Under the pieces are notes generated by a model. It saw only the letters and a program-made list of their open reading frames with translations. It did no database searches and was not told where the DNA came from. A DNA stretch of 64,000 bases, from positions 4,749,001-4,813,000 of the forward strand of contig NZ_AP025667.1 of the NCBI RefSeq assembly GCF_022846655.1, written 5' to 3'. The stretch's first letter is position 1. Each line of letters begins with the position of its first letter. This document shows positions 1-7,050 of the stretch, piece by piece. The position numbers and the translations under genes were made by a program. This DNA is from Streptomyces seoulensis. Lineage in GTDB: Bacteria > Actinomycetota > Actinomycetes > Streptomycetales > Streptomycetaceae.

Positions 1-171
1 GTACTGCCATGTTGGGGTGATCGAGAACGCGAAGGACATGCCCGATAGAAGGAAGAACGCGGCCAGGGCAATGGAGGCAGGGTCGCGGCGCCGTCCGGGA
101 AGGTCGCGTAGGAGGCAGAGGAATCCCAGGATGGCGACGACGAGGCTGATCGGGTGGAGCGCGTCTTTCAT
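1..171 (-). CDS. N-terminus of a MAB_1171c-like membrane protein (partial)
   Basis: The first 57 codons of a minus-strand gene that runs off the left edge. It begins MKDALHPISLVVAILGFL and shows two hydrophobic stretches (about residues 8-20 and 34-50) separated by a basic loop, so the product is an integral membrane protein. Its ATG overlaps the stop of the ImmA-type gene as ATGA, so the two are translationally coupled. From recollection, Streptomyces genomes often place a putative transporter of the MAB_1171c family directly after an XRE/ImmA pair; that neighbourhood is the main reason for the name. The fragment alone cannot prove the family. Confidence 0.55.
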   Translation of the reverse strand, partial: MKDALHPISLVVAILGFLCLLRDLPGRRRDPASIALAAFFLLSGMSFAFSITPTWQY

Positions 172-680
172 GACCGTGCCTCCCGCCGGCGCAGCAGGGT
201 GTGCGTGACGCGGTCTTGCACGTCGTCTCCTGATGAGTCGTCGCTACGGAGCGACCAGTCGATGATCTGGCGCTGCAGGAGTGACGCGAGGGATTCGGTT
301 TCGCGCTCCTCGGCGTCGTCGTACTTGGTTCGGCCGAGCATCATCTGCACCACCGCAGGGTCCATCGTGGTGATGAGCGATGAGGCCAGGGCCGAGATCG
401 GGCGGTCCTCGTGGTGGCCCAGGAGCAAGTGGCTGAACTCGTGGGCGATGATGTGATCTTGGTGCATGGGGCTCGTCCGCGGGTCATAGAACACGTAGAT
501 CGCACTCTGCGTGACGGCGCAGGCCCCGCACACCGAGGGAGCCTGTTCCCTCGGTTCCAGGACTACCGTCCGACCCGCACGACGAGCGACCTCGTTGCGC
601 AAGTCGCGGATATTTGTCACGTGGGGCAGGTCTAGCTCGGCCAGGAGATCACCCTGGCGGCGCCTACGCGCAGGCCACAT
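168..680 (-). CDS. ImmA/IrrE-family metallo-endopeptidase
   Basis: A 170-residue protein with the zinc-peptidase motif HEFSH at residues 80-84, followed by LLLGHHED, as in ImmA/IrrE peptidases. Such enzymes cleave or inactivate a partner XRE repressor, as ImmA does to ImmR in ICEBs1. The ATG at 680 was chosen because upstream codons in the frame are antisense to the XRE gene. It lies 40 nt after the XRE gene and overlaps the next gene by 4 nt, forming a three-gene operon. A cytosolic switch that derepresses on stress is the inferred role; direct toxicity or another substrate is possible. Confidence 0.8.
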   Translation of the reverse strand: MWPARRRRQGDLLAELDLPHVTNIRDLRNEVARRAGRTVVLEPREQAPSVCGACAVTQSAIYVFYDPRTSPMHQDHIIAHEFSHLLLGHHEDRPISALASSLITTMDPAVVQMMLGRTKYDDAEERETESLASLLQRQIIDWSLRSDDSSGDDVQDRVTHTLLRRREARS

Positions 681-720
681 TGCGTTCCTTGATCTTTTCT
701 GAACTGCAGCCGGAGACCGG

Positions 721-1164
721 CTATTCGGAGGGCGGAAGCCCTTCCATTTCCCTGACACTGTCCACGAGACCGAGAACCGCATCCTTTCCGTCCGCGGATA
801 CATCGGATAGGCGGAGCAAGACGTTCTTGATCTTCGAATCGCGGAGCAACTGGAGCAACTCCAGTTCCTGCGACGTTTTTTCGGCGACTTCATCGTCGAA
901 CCAGTAACCCGGGGGGACACCGAAAAAGGTTGCCAGCGCTTGCAGGTGACGCTTCGTCGGGTTATCCCGCTTGCCGGTGCGCAACATCCACAGATACGTG
1001 GCAGTCACCGACTCCAGACCCCGCTCCCCCATCAGAGCTGCAACTTCAGCGTTGCTGTAGGGGCCACGGCCAGGGGGGTGCACTGCTTCAAAGAGGCGAT
1101 TGAGCCGCTCGCCCAGAGTTACCGCCTGGCAACTCGGCGGACCGCCCTCTGCTGACTCTTCCAT
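721..1164 (-). CDS. XRE-family transcriptional regulator
   Basis: A 147-residue protein with an N-terminal helix-turn-helix around residues 36-75 (SNAEVAALMGERG then TYLWMLRTGKRDNPT) followed by FFGVPPGYWFDDE, a sequence typical of Streptomyces XRE regulators of this class. The C-terminal 60 residues are helical and probably form the dimerisation or peptidase-contact region. The ATG at 1164 is preceded by GGAAAGG. First gene of the operon with the ImmA-type peptidase, so it is the likely repressor in an ImmR/ImmA-like switch. The target promoters are not visible; the divergent gap in front of the replication block is one candidate. Confidence 0.8.
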   Translation of the reverse strand: MEESAEGGPPSCQAVTLGERLNRLFEAVHPPGRGPYSNAEVAALMGERGLESVTATYLWMLRTGKRDNPTKRHLQALATFFGVPPGYWFDDEVAEKTSQELELLQLLRDSKIKNVLLRLSDVSADGKDAVLGLVDSVREMEGLPPSE

Positions 1165-1887
1165 GATCCTTTCCAGACACGAGATCCCGTCACGGTTCAA
1201 CCACCCTACCTCGTCATTAACACCAGTTGACGCGATGATCCCCAATATGGAAAGTTCTTCCTCGCCAGCACGTTTCCGTGTGACGCGGGCCGCCCCCAAG
1301 GGTGACTCCTTCGTGTTTACCGGCGGCGAGACATTGAATGAGGTGGCGCACACCACATTCAAGTAGCGACTTGCATCACGTCTGGCGCGACATCGATTTT
1401 TTGATCTTCGAGCGGAAAGCGCGAACGGCAGTGGAAGCACGTGATCCGCAACGCATGTGCGGCACGCCCTGCCCTGCGCCTCCACCGCGCACCATCCCAG
1501 GTCGGGTACAGCCCGGCAGGGCGATGCGCCTGCCCCTCCTGCGATCGCGCGGCTACGCGATCCGAAAGAGGCATCACTCTCTGCAACTACTACAGAGATT
1601 AAGTACCAACTCTGGATCTTGACGCGGCTGCGTGCGTATGTTCGTCGTCCCCCGGCCAACCCCGAGGGCCGCACGGCGAGAGGAGCACAGCAAGCACGGA
1701 CTACCTGGATCCGTATACAGCGACGGCGCCCGAGACGGCTAATCCCGGACGCCGAACGCTTGACGGCACGTAACGCCTCATCGCCAGGACTCGGCTAAGT
1801 CCTGAGAGGCGGGGTGCCCACCATCACCACGCTGATCCCTTGCTACGGGGCGCGTCAGCGTGGCAACACTGCAAAGGGGATTCTTAC
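1165..1887. other. Divergent intergenic region between repressor and replication block
   Basis: About 720 bases with no convincing gene on either strand. Short reading frames here lack coding character and ribosome-binding sites. It must contain the promoter for the minus-strand XRE operon and probably a promoter for the plus-strand leader/rep operon. A GTTAATGA sequence on the minus strand about 45 nt before the XRE start could be a -10 region; no convincing -35 was found. Confidence 0.4.
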
Positions 1888-2034
1888 ATGCCTCCTGCCC
1901 TGCGCAAAAGGCCCTTCCGCTCGGCCTGCGCGGCAGACACCTCCGCCTCGGCGCCCTCATGCCCCGGGCCGGAGCGCGTCACCACGACGCCCAGTACCCG
2001 CCGGCGCCTTTCCCCCGGCGGGAGCGGCCGATGA
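1888..2034 (+). CDS. Short leader ORF coupled to the rep-like gene
   Basis: A 48-codon ORF starting with ATG after AAGGGGA (9-nt spacer) and ending in a TGA that overlaps the ATG of the rep-like gene (ATGA at 2031-2034). The peptide is basic and Pro/Ser/Thr-rich (starts MPPALRKRPF, ends RRRLSPGGSGR) with no recognisable domain. Good ribosome-binding site plus coupling suggest it is translated; a leader that sets rep translation is the simplest inference. It may not be a functional protein in its own right. Confidence 0.45.
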   Translation: MPPALRKRPFRSACAADTSASAPSCPGPERVTTTPSTRRRLSPGGSGR

Positions 2035-2897
2035 GCAGCGAAGCCCGCGAGTGGGTGTGGGAACACAGCGCCAGCAAGGGGGTCTCGCGCCTGGTCCTGC
2101 TGTCGATCGCCGACCGGGTGCCCGACGAGCAGTGCGTCTCCTGGGCCTCTCTGTCGAGCCTCGCCAAGCGAACCCGCGCTTCGGTCTCCACCGTCCGTGA
2201 AGCCCTCGTCCGCCTGAAGGAGGCCGACGAGCTGGAGGAACTCGACGACCTCGTCGGCCCGCAGCGCAGCACGGTCTACCGCCTCCCCCTCGCCGCGAAG
2301 GCCCTTGCCCTGGCCGAGGCCGAGGAGGAGGGCGAGGATCAGGAGGCGGCGGACGAGCCCGAGCCACACCTGCAGCTGCGGCTCTCGGTCCTGCGCCGGT
2401 ACGGAATCCGCCCCCGCGAGGTGCCGGTTTCCCCCGCGAGGGACCGGAAACCGGCAGTACCGGAAACCGGCAGGTCCCGACGGAATCCGGCACCTCGACG
2501 TACCGGAAACCGGCACAGCGGTGTACCGGTTTCCGCTACACAGAACCGTAGTGAACCGGATTTGAACCGTAGGTACAGCAGTGGTGGTGCCGCGGTCGTC
2601 CCGGCTGCCGCGTGGGAGATCGACCCAGCCACCCACACCTGGACTCAGGAGCACGGGCACCTCGACCGCCTCGGCGAGGAGGGCCTGCTGGCGGCCGACG
2701 CGAAGTGGCGCCAGCACCGAGCGGACTTCAAGCCGCGCTCCCCGGATGCCTGGGCTGCCGACTGGCGAGCGTGGGTGGCCCGTGAGCACCCCCCGGCTCC
2801 CCGCGCCCTGCACGCCACGCCGGATTCCGGGGACCGCCCTGCACGCGCCATGACCCGCACCGAGGCGCACCAGGCTGCCCTCCTCGCTGCCCTCTGA
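2031..2897 (+). CDS. Helix-turn-helix replication-initiator-like protein
   Basis: A 288-residue protein. Residues 1-85 form a winged-helix domain (SSEAREWVWEHSASKG, LSSLAKRTRASVSTVREAL) like those at the N-terminus of Streptomyces plasmid replication proteins and other helix-turn-helix domain proteins. A charged Glu-rich segment follows, then a Pro/Arg/Thr-rich low-complexity part encoded by repeated DNA, and a conserved C-terminus (FKPRSPDAWAADWRAWVARE) resembling the DNA-contacting tail of phage/plasmid initiators. Start ATG is coupled to the leader ORF. Repeats inside the coding sequence recall the linear plasmid pSLA2, whose origin iterons lie in rep1. A regulator role is the main alternative. 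Confidence 0.55.
   Translation: MSSEAREWVWEHSASKGVSRLVLLSIADRVPDEQCVSWASLSSLAKRTRASVSTVREALVRLKEADELEELDDLVGPQRSTVYRLPLAAKALALAEAEEEGEDQEAADEPEPHLQLRLSVLRRYGIRPREVPVSPARDRKPAVPETGRSRRNPAPRRTGNRHSGVPVSATQNRSEPDLNRRYSSGGAAVVPAAAWEIDPATHTWTQEHGHLDRLGEEGLLAADAKWRQHRADFKPRSPDAWAADWRAWVAREHPPAPRALHATPDSGDRPARAMTRTEAHQAALLAAL
2400..2534. repeat. Iteron-like repeats inside the rep-like gene (candidate origin)
   Basis: Six copies of a motif close to ACCGGAAACCGGCA occur within 135 bp: 2400-2412 (degenerate), 2421-2431 (reverse), 2443-2456, 2459-2472, 2480-2493 (degenerate) and 2502-2516, plus a reverse copy at 2521-2534. The copies at 2443 and 2459 are 16 bp apart and identical over 14 bp. Degenerate AACCG elements continue to about 2572. 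The encoded peptide is low complexity, so the DNA rather than the protein seems constrained. Such iterons usually bind the replication initiator. Confidence 0.6.
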
Positions 2898-2922
2898 CCG
2901 ACCGGAACGGAGTAGCCCCACC

Positions 2923-3639
2923 GTGGACCGCCGCGAAATTGCCGCCCTGCTGGCCTACATCGGCCGGCTCGACCCCCGCCTCATCCGCACCGACGACGGT
3001 GAGGTCCGCGAACAGCTCGATCAGTGGCACGAGCTGCTCGAAGACGTGCCGATCGCCACCCCGTACGGCTGGGACGCCCGCGTCACCGCCAAGAAGCACA
3101 TCCGCGTCTCGCCGTACCCGATCCTGCCCGCGGACATCGGCCGCCCCTGGGAGGGCTACCGGCGCGACCGCCTGGCCCGGCATTCCGACCCCACGCCGTC
3201 GATCGATCCGGACGACCAGTCCGCCTGGACCGCCGAACTGATCGGCACCCGCCACGCCGTCGCCGTGGGCACCGCCCAGCCCGCCCAGGCCAGGGCCATC
3301 ACCAGCGGTCGCGACGAGATCGATCCGAAGCTGGAGGCCCGGCTGAAGCAGGTCGGATCCCCGATCCCGCCCGCCGCCCGAGCCGCCCTCGCGCCCTACC
3401 GGCCCGCCCGAGCCGCACGCGAGGAGGCCATCGCCCAGGGACAGGCCGACGCCCTCGGTGTCCGCTGCGACTGGTGCCAGGCACAGCAGGGAGAACCATG
3501 CCGCCGCCGCCGGATCAGCCCTACCGGCGCTGTACGCGGAACCACCCTGCGCACCGAGCCGCACCCGTGCCGCCTCGAACTCGCCACCGCCCAACAGGCC
3601 CAGCAGACCGAACGGCTCCAGCAGCCCGCCATGGCCTGA
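2923..3639 (+). CDS. Zinc-finger-like protein of the replication block
   Basis: A 238-residue soluble protein of unknown function. Residues 1-70 are acidic and helical (IAALLAYIGRLDPRLI), and the C-terminal part holds a cysteine cluster CDWCQAQQGEPC followed by RRRR and later an H-x-C pair, resembling the CxxCxAxxGxxC finger common in actinobacterial phage and plasmid proteins. GTG start after GGAG. It lies 26 nt downstream of the rep-like gene, so it is probably co-expressed and may assist replication or its control. No enzymatic motif is visible. Confidence 0.6.
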   Translation: MDRREIAALLAYIGRLDPRLIRTDDGEVREQLDQWHELLEDVPIATPYGWDARVTAKKHIRVSPYPILPADIGRPWEGYRRDRLARHSDPTPSIDPDDQSAWTAELIGTRHAVAVGTAQPAQARAITSGRDEIDPKLEARLKQVGSPIPPAARAALAPYRPARAAREEAIAQGQADALGVRCDWCQAQQGEPCRRRRISPTGAVRGTTLRTEPHPCRLELATAQQAQQTERLQQPAMA

Positions 3640-3794
3640 CCGGCCCACCCGGCTGGTGCCCTCCCTGCACCGCCGCCTCACCACCGTCCCGCCACGGCGG
3701 CAGCGCACGTCCGCGCTGCCGCCGGCACCCGACGCCGCGTACCTCCACGGCCAGGCCCAGACCGGCCGACGCGGCAGCACATCGGAGACATCCC

Positions 3795-4436
3795 TTGCGC
3801 CACATCACCACCCACGACGCGCCCGTCACCGGCCTGCGCGGCATCGGTGACACCAGCTGGCAGTCCCGCGGCGTCTGCCACGGCATGGACCCCGAAGACG
3901 CCGACGCCGTCTTCTTCCCACTCCCCCGCGACCACGAGGCGATCGCTGAGGCCAAGGAACTCTGCGGCCTGTGCCCGGTCCGTCGCGACTGCCTCACCTA
4001 CGCCCTGGAGAACGATCTCAAGGAGGGCGTCTGGGGCGGGCTCACCCAGGCCGAGCGACGTCCGTGGCACGACGGTCTGCGCCACCGCCTCGACTACCAG
4101 CGGATCCGCGCGTTCTTCCAGGGGCGGGACGTGCACCTGACCGAGGCCGAGCGGCAGGTCGTCATCGACCACGCCTACGTCAGCGGCTGGCGGCCCGACC
4201 GGCTCGCCTCCGCCTTGCGCATCAGCCCCAAGCACGCCCGTGACCTGCTCCGACAGGCCGCCAACAAGGTGTTCGACCGCGACCGTAACCACGGCGTGCC
4301 ACGGCCCGCCAAGAAGCGGAAGAAGACCGCCCCCGCCGCAGCCCGACCGGCGCTCACAGCACCCGGCACGCGGAAGCCGACGTCCCGTCCGGTGGCACAG
4401 CTTCCGGCGCATGCCTCTCTCGGAAAGGCCGCATGA
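3795..4436 (+). CDS. WhiB-family iron-sulfur transcriptional regulator
   Basis: A 213-residue WhiB-like protein. The four cluster-binding cysteines are C28, C57, C60 and C66 (C-x28-CGLC-x5-C), followed by the GVWGG turn at 78-82, as required for a [4Fe-4S] Wbl protein that works with a sigma factor. Beyond the canonical 85 residues there is a helix-turn-helix-like segment (RLASALRISPKHARDLL) and a Lys/Pro-rich tail, so it is longer than chromosomal Wbl proteins. The TTG start follows GGAGA by 6 nt. It overlaps the DUF2637 gene by ATGA. Probably an element-borne regulator of transfer or replication. Confidence 0.9.
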   Translation: MRHITTHDAPVTGLRGIGDTSWQSRGVCHGMDPEDADAVFFPLPRDHEAIAEAKELCGLCPVRRDCLTYALENDLKEGVWGGLTQAERRPWHDGLRHRLDYQRIRAFFQGRDVHLTEAERQVVIDHAYVSGWRPDRLASALRISPKHARDLLRQAANKVFDRDRNHGVPRPAKKRKKTAPAAARPALTAPGTRKPTSRPVAQLPAHASLGKAA

Positions 4437-5917
4437 CCCACCTTCTGGCCCTCGGCGCCGCCGTCGACCTCCCCCTCCTCCTCGCCGCTGGCGTGCCCGC
4501 CGCTCTCGCCTTGGCCCTCACCGCCTGGACCGTCAGGCGCCGCGGCACACCACCGGGGAAGAACCTGCGTGGCCCGGCGGTCCACGTCGCCGCTCTGGCC
4601 GCCCTGGGCTGCACCGCCTACAGCGCGGACACGAGCTGGCGCTTCGCCGCCGACTACCTCGACATGGCCGGCACCGCCGAGCGGGCCGGGATGTTCGCCG
4701 CGGCCGAGCTGTCGCTCTTCGCGACCGCGCTGATGGCACGGCAGAACCTAGCCGTCCAGGGCACGCCTGGGCTGCCGGGCACCCTGGTCTGGGTGATCAC
4801 CACGGTGCAGGTGATCCCCGCCTTCGCCGAGAGCGGCCCCATCGGCGGCACGGTCCGCGCCTTCGTCGGCCCGATCATGGCAGCGACGTTGTGGCATCTG
4901 GCCATGGGAATCGAGGTACGCCTGCGTACCCCGGGCGCCGCCTCACACGGCCTGCTCGCCACCCTGAGCCGGGAGGCACGCGAGCGGCTTCTGTCCCGCC
5001 TCGGGATCGCCGCGCGAGACCGCGACGCTGCCCAGATCACCCGGGATCGGGCCACCGCTCGCGCGGTCGACCTCGCCGCACGCCTCGCCGAGCGGACGGC
5101 CCAGGAGCAGCAGTCATGGCGCGGCCGGCGGCTTACCCGGCGGCTGTCGCGGGCACTGGGCAGGGCTTCGGTCGGCACCGACCCGCGCCAGCGCGCACTG
5201 CTGCTCGATCTGCTCGCCGCCCGACGCCACGCACTCGCGCTGGCCACGGTCCCACTGGCCTCACCCTGGTCCCCGGTACACCAGGTCGCTGCGGCTGCCG
5301 CGGTCCCCTCGCAGAAAGCCCCGGGTACGCCGACTGATGCGGCCGGTCCCGGAGGGTCGGCCGGGGACCGGGAGCCACGGGAACCGAGCACCGGTCTGAC
5401 GGACTCCCTGGCTCCTATGGACCCGGGGACCGAACCCACCGGGGACCAGGGACCGACCCACGCGGGGACCGAACCCACCGGGGACCAGGGACCGACCCAC
5501 GCGGGGACCGAACCCACCGGGGACCAGGGACCGACCCACGCGGGGACCGAACCCACCGGGGACCAGGGACCGACCCACGCGGGGACCGAACCCACCGGGG
5601 ACCAGGGACACAAGGTTCCCCTACGGCGGGAGACGTCGCCGAAGACGAAAGGCCCAGGGATTGGGGGCCGGTCCCGGACTCCGCAGACGCAGCATCCGTC
5701 GCGTGAGCCGGAGCGGTCGGTGGGCCAGCTCGTCCAGCAGGTTCGTCCCCATGTCCCGGCCCTGCTCGACCGGGACGGCAACGAGTCCGTCACTCGGGTC
5801 CAGCTGCGGGAGATCCTCCGCCGAGAGGGCTTGAAGGGCGGCCGGAACGACCGGTTGAGCCTCGTCCTCCAGGAGCTGCGGACCGAGGACACCACGAAGA
5901 CAAGGAGCACCCGATGA
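4433..5917 (+). CDS. DUF2637 membrane protein with internal peptide repeats
   Basis: A 494-residue protein. Residues 1-160 contain about four transmembrane helices, with the DUF2637 hallmark region SADTSWRFAADYLDMAGT followed by AAELSLFATALMARQ. Next comes a basic, possibly coiled segment (LSREARERLLSRLG onwards), then a hydrophilic Pro/Gly/Thr-rich section with 4.7 tandem copies of a 13-residue unit beginning GTEPTGDQGPTHA, and a C-terminal helix-turn-helix-like part (LLDRDGNESVTRVQLREILR). Proteins of this type accompany Streptomyces mobile elements, sometimes called spread proteins. Coupled to WhiB upstream and to the small CPECG protein downstream. Confidence 0.75.
   Translation: MTHLLALGAAVDLPLLLAAGVPAALALALTAWTVRRRGTPPGKNLRGPAVHVAALAALGCTAYSADTSWRFAADYLDMAGTAERAGMFAAAELSLFATALMARQNLAVQGTPGLPGTLVWVITTVQVIPAFAESGPIGGTVRAFVGPIMAATLWHLAMGIEVRLRTPGAASHGLLATLSREARERLLSRLGIAARDRDAAQITRDRATARAVDLAARLAERTAQEQQSWRGRRLTRRLSRALGRASVGTDPRQRALLLDLLAARRHALALATVPLASPWSPVHQVAAAAAVPSQKAPGTPTDAAGPGGSAGDREPREPSTGLTDSLAPMDPGTEPTGDQGPTHAGTEPTGDQGPTHAGTEPTGDQGPTHAGTEPTGDQGPTHAGTEPTGDQGHKVPLRRETSPKTKGPGIGGRSRTPQTQHPSREPERSVGQLVQQVRPHVPALLDRDGNESVTRVQLREILRREGLKGGRNDRLSLVLQELRTEDTTKTRSTR
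5425..5608. repeat. Tandem 39-bp repeat, 4.7 copies
   Basis: Perfect head-to-tail copies begin at 5425, 5464, 5503 and 5542, with a partial fifth copy from 5581 to 5608. Each unit starts GGGGACCGAACCCACCGG and is a multiple of three, so copy number can change without breaking the DUF2637 frame. The copies appear identical, pointing to recent expansion by slippage. Confidence 0.9.
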
Positions 5918-6105
5918 AGACCTGCCCGAAGTTCAAGATCGTCCGTGCGGAGTACGAGCGGGAGATCGGCTTCATGCTGGCCCACTCCGAGCGACACGCG
6001 GGCAGGCCGTCGGCGAAGTCCAGCGCGAAACAGGCTGTTTCGGCGAAGCAGCGGATGGCGAGGGCGCTCAACAGCCACGTCGGGCGCTGCCCCGAGTGCG
6101 GATAG
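5914..6105 (+). CDS. Small basic protein with C-terminal CPECG
   Basis: A 63-residue protein starting at the ATG that overlaps the DUF2637 stop (ATGA). It is Lys/Arg-rich with the ends MKTCPKF and GRCPECG: one cysteine near the N-terminus and a CxxC at the C-terminus, which could bind metal. The middle is predicted helical (AKQRMARALNSHV). No family recognised. Its position in the rep/mob operon suggests an accessory role. Confidence 0.6.
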   Translation: MKTCPKFKIVRAEYEREIGFMLAHSERHAGRPSAKSSAKQAVSAKQRMARALNSHVGRCPECG

Positions 6106-6141
6106 CCCGGCAAATCCGCAGCTCAGCGCAGTATCCGTATC

Positions 6142-6171
6142 GGGTGGCCCGGCCAGCGGGCCGGGCCACCC
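6142..6171. terminator. Strong hairpin between small ORFs (terminator or attenuator)
   Basis: A perfect 13-bp stem, GGGTGGCCCGGCC at 6142-6154 and its complement at 6159-6171, with a 4-nt loop. No T tract follows, only CGCCCCTTC, then the ribosome-binding site of the next gene. It could terminate or attenuate reading from the upstream operon, or protect the 3' end of its message. Confidence 0.55.
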
Positions 6172-6190
6172 GCCCCTTCAAGGAGGCATC

Positions 6191-6427
6191 GTGATTCCGC
6201 TCCCGCTTCGTTCATGCGAGCCCACGGCCGCAGAGGCCGGCGCCTGGGCGGACGTCCTCGTCCGCCGGCGCCTCCTGCACTCGGCCGTCCGCGCGCCGAA
6301 CGGCCAATGGCTCGTCCAGGACCAGCCCGACGGGCCCGTCCGTGTCCTGACGGGAGCGGCCGAGGTCATCACGCTGGCCGCGACCATCCAGCACCGCATC
6401 CGCTCTGTGAGGCCCGAATTCCCGTGA
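6191..6427 (+). CDS. Small hypothetical protein upstream of mobC
   Basis: A 78-residue protein with a GTG start and a perfect AGGAGG at 6181-6186. It contains the pattern ADVLVRRRLLHSAVRAPNG then WLVQDQPDGPVRVLTGAAE, suggesting a small beta-rich fold. Family not recognised. Its TGA overlaps the GTG of the mobC-like gene, so the two are translationally coupled and it may act in mobilisation or its control. Confidence 0.6.
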   Translation: MIPLPLRSCEPTAAEAGAWADVLVRRRLLHSAVRAPNGQWLVQDQPDGPVRVLTGAAEVITLAATIQHRIRSVRPEFP

Positions 6428-7035
6428 CGATCCCGCCCCGAAAGGGCACCACCCCGGAACCTGCTCCCGACTCCAACTCATTCTCGGGGCGAGCAAGTTA
6501 TCCCCTTGGATACTCCGCCTTGAGCGGAGTATCCAAGGGTTCCCCCGCCCCCGTGGGGCAGGGGCTCGTCCGGCGCCGGGGGTCGCCAGACGTGGAGGCT
6601 GCGACCGAGGGCGGATCGCAGCCAGCAGGGACACAGGACAGACCTGAGCAGCCGCGTGTCCGCCGCCGCAAGTACCAGCGCCGCCAGCGCCCGCACGTGC
6701 GTAACGCCCGCTTCAGTGACGACGAACTCGATCGCATCACCGCCGGCGCGAAGGCCGCGGGCCTCACCCCGGCGGGCTTCCTCGCCCGCGCCGCGCTGTC
6801 CGCCGCCCGCGACCTCGAACGGACCGCAAGTGCCGTCGCCAGCGAGCGTGAGGTCATCGCCGAGTTCTTCGCCGCCCGCCGGTACCTCGGCCACGTCGGC
6901 AGCAATCTCAACCAGATCGCCCGAGCGGTCAACGCCGGAGCACACCCGGCCGAACTGGATGCGGTCCTCGCCGCCACCCACCGCGCAGTCCAGCGCGTTC
7001 AGCACGCCACCGACCGGCTCCTCGACCAGGACTAG
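6424..7035 (+). CDS. mobC: MobC-like relaxosome accessory protein
   Basis: A 203-residue protein. The N-terminal 80 residues are disordered and basic. The C-terminal part matches the MobC relaxosome family: a ribbon-helix-helix-like stretch (NARFSDDELDRITAGAKAAG), then the signature YLGHVGSNLNQIARAVN and a terminal helical pair. MobC binds oriT DNA and helps the relaxase open the nick region. GTG start at 6424, coupled to the preceding gene. The relaxase gene begins 15 nt downstream. A perfect palindrome lies within its own 5' coding region. Confidence 0.88.
   Translation: MTIPPRKGTTPEPAPDSNSFSGRASYPLGYSALSGVSKGSPAPVGQGLVRRRGSPDVEAATEGGSQPAGTQDRPEQPRVRRRKYQRRQRPHVRNARFSDDELDRITAGAKAAGLTPAGFLARAALSAARDLERTASAVASEREVIAEFFAARRYLGHVGSNLNQIARAVNAGAHPAELDAVLAATHRAVQRVQHATDRLLDQD
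6503..6539. other. Perfect 16-bp inverted repeat within mobC (candidate oriT)
   Basis: CCCTTGGATACTCCGC at 6503-6518 and its exact reverse complement at 6524-6539 flank a 5-nt loop (CTTGA). It lies immediately upstream of the relaxase gene inside the disordered 5' part of mobC, where protein constraint is weak and local AT content is higher than in the surroundings. MOB-type origins of transfer typically carry such an arm pair next to the nick site. A transcription attenuator is the other possibility, but no T tract follows. Confidence 0.5.
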
Positions 7036-7050
7036 GACCCTCCCAACGGC

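Noticed and set aside
1884..2921. Long minus-strand frame opposite the rep-like gene
   Set aside because: It mirrors the GC-rich plus-strand gene, with Gly/Arg-rich nonsense and no ribosome-binding site.
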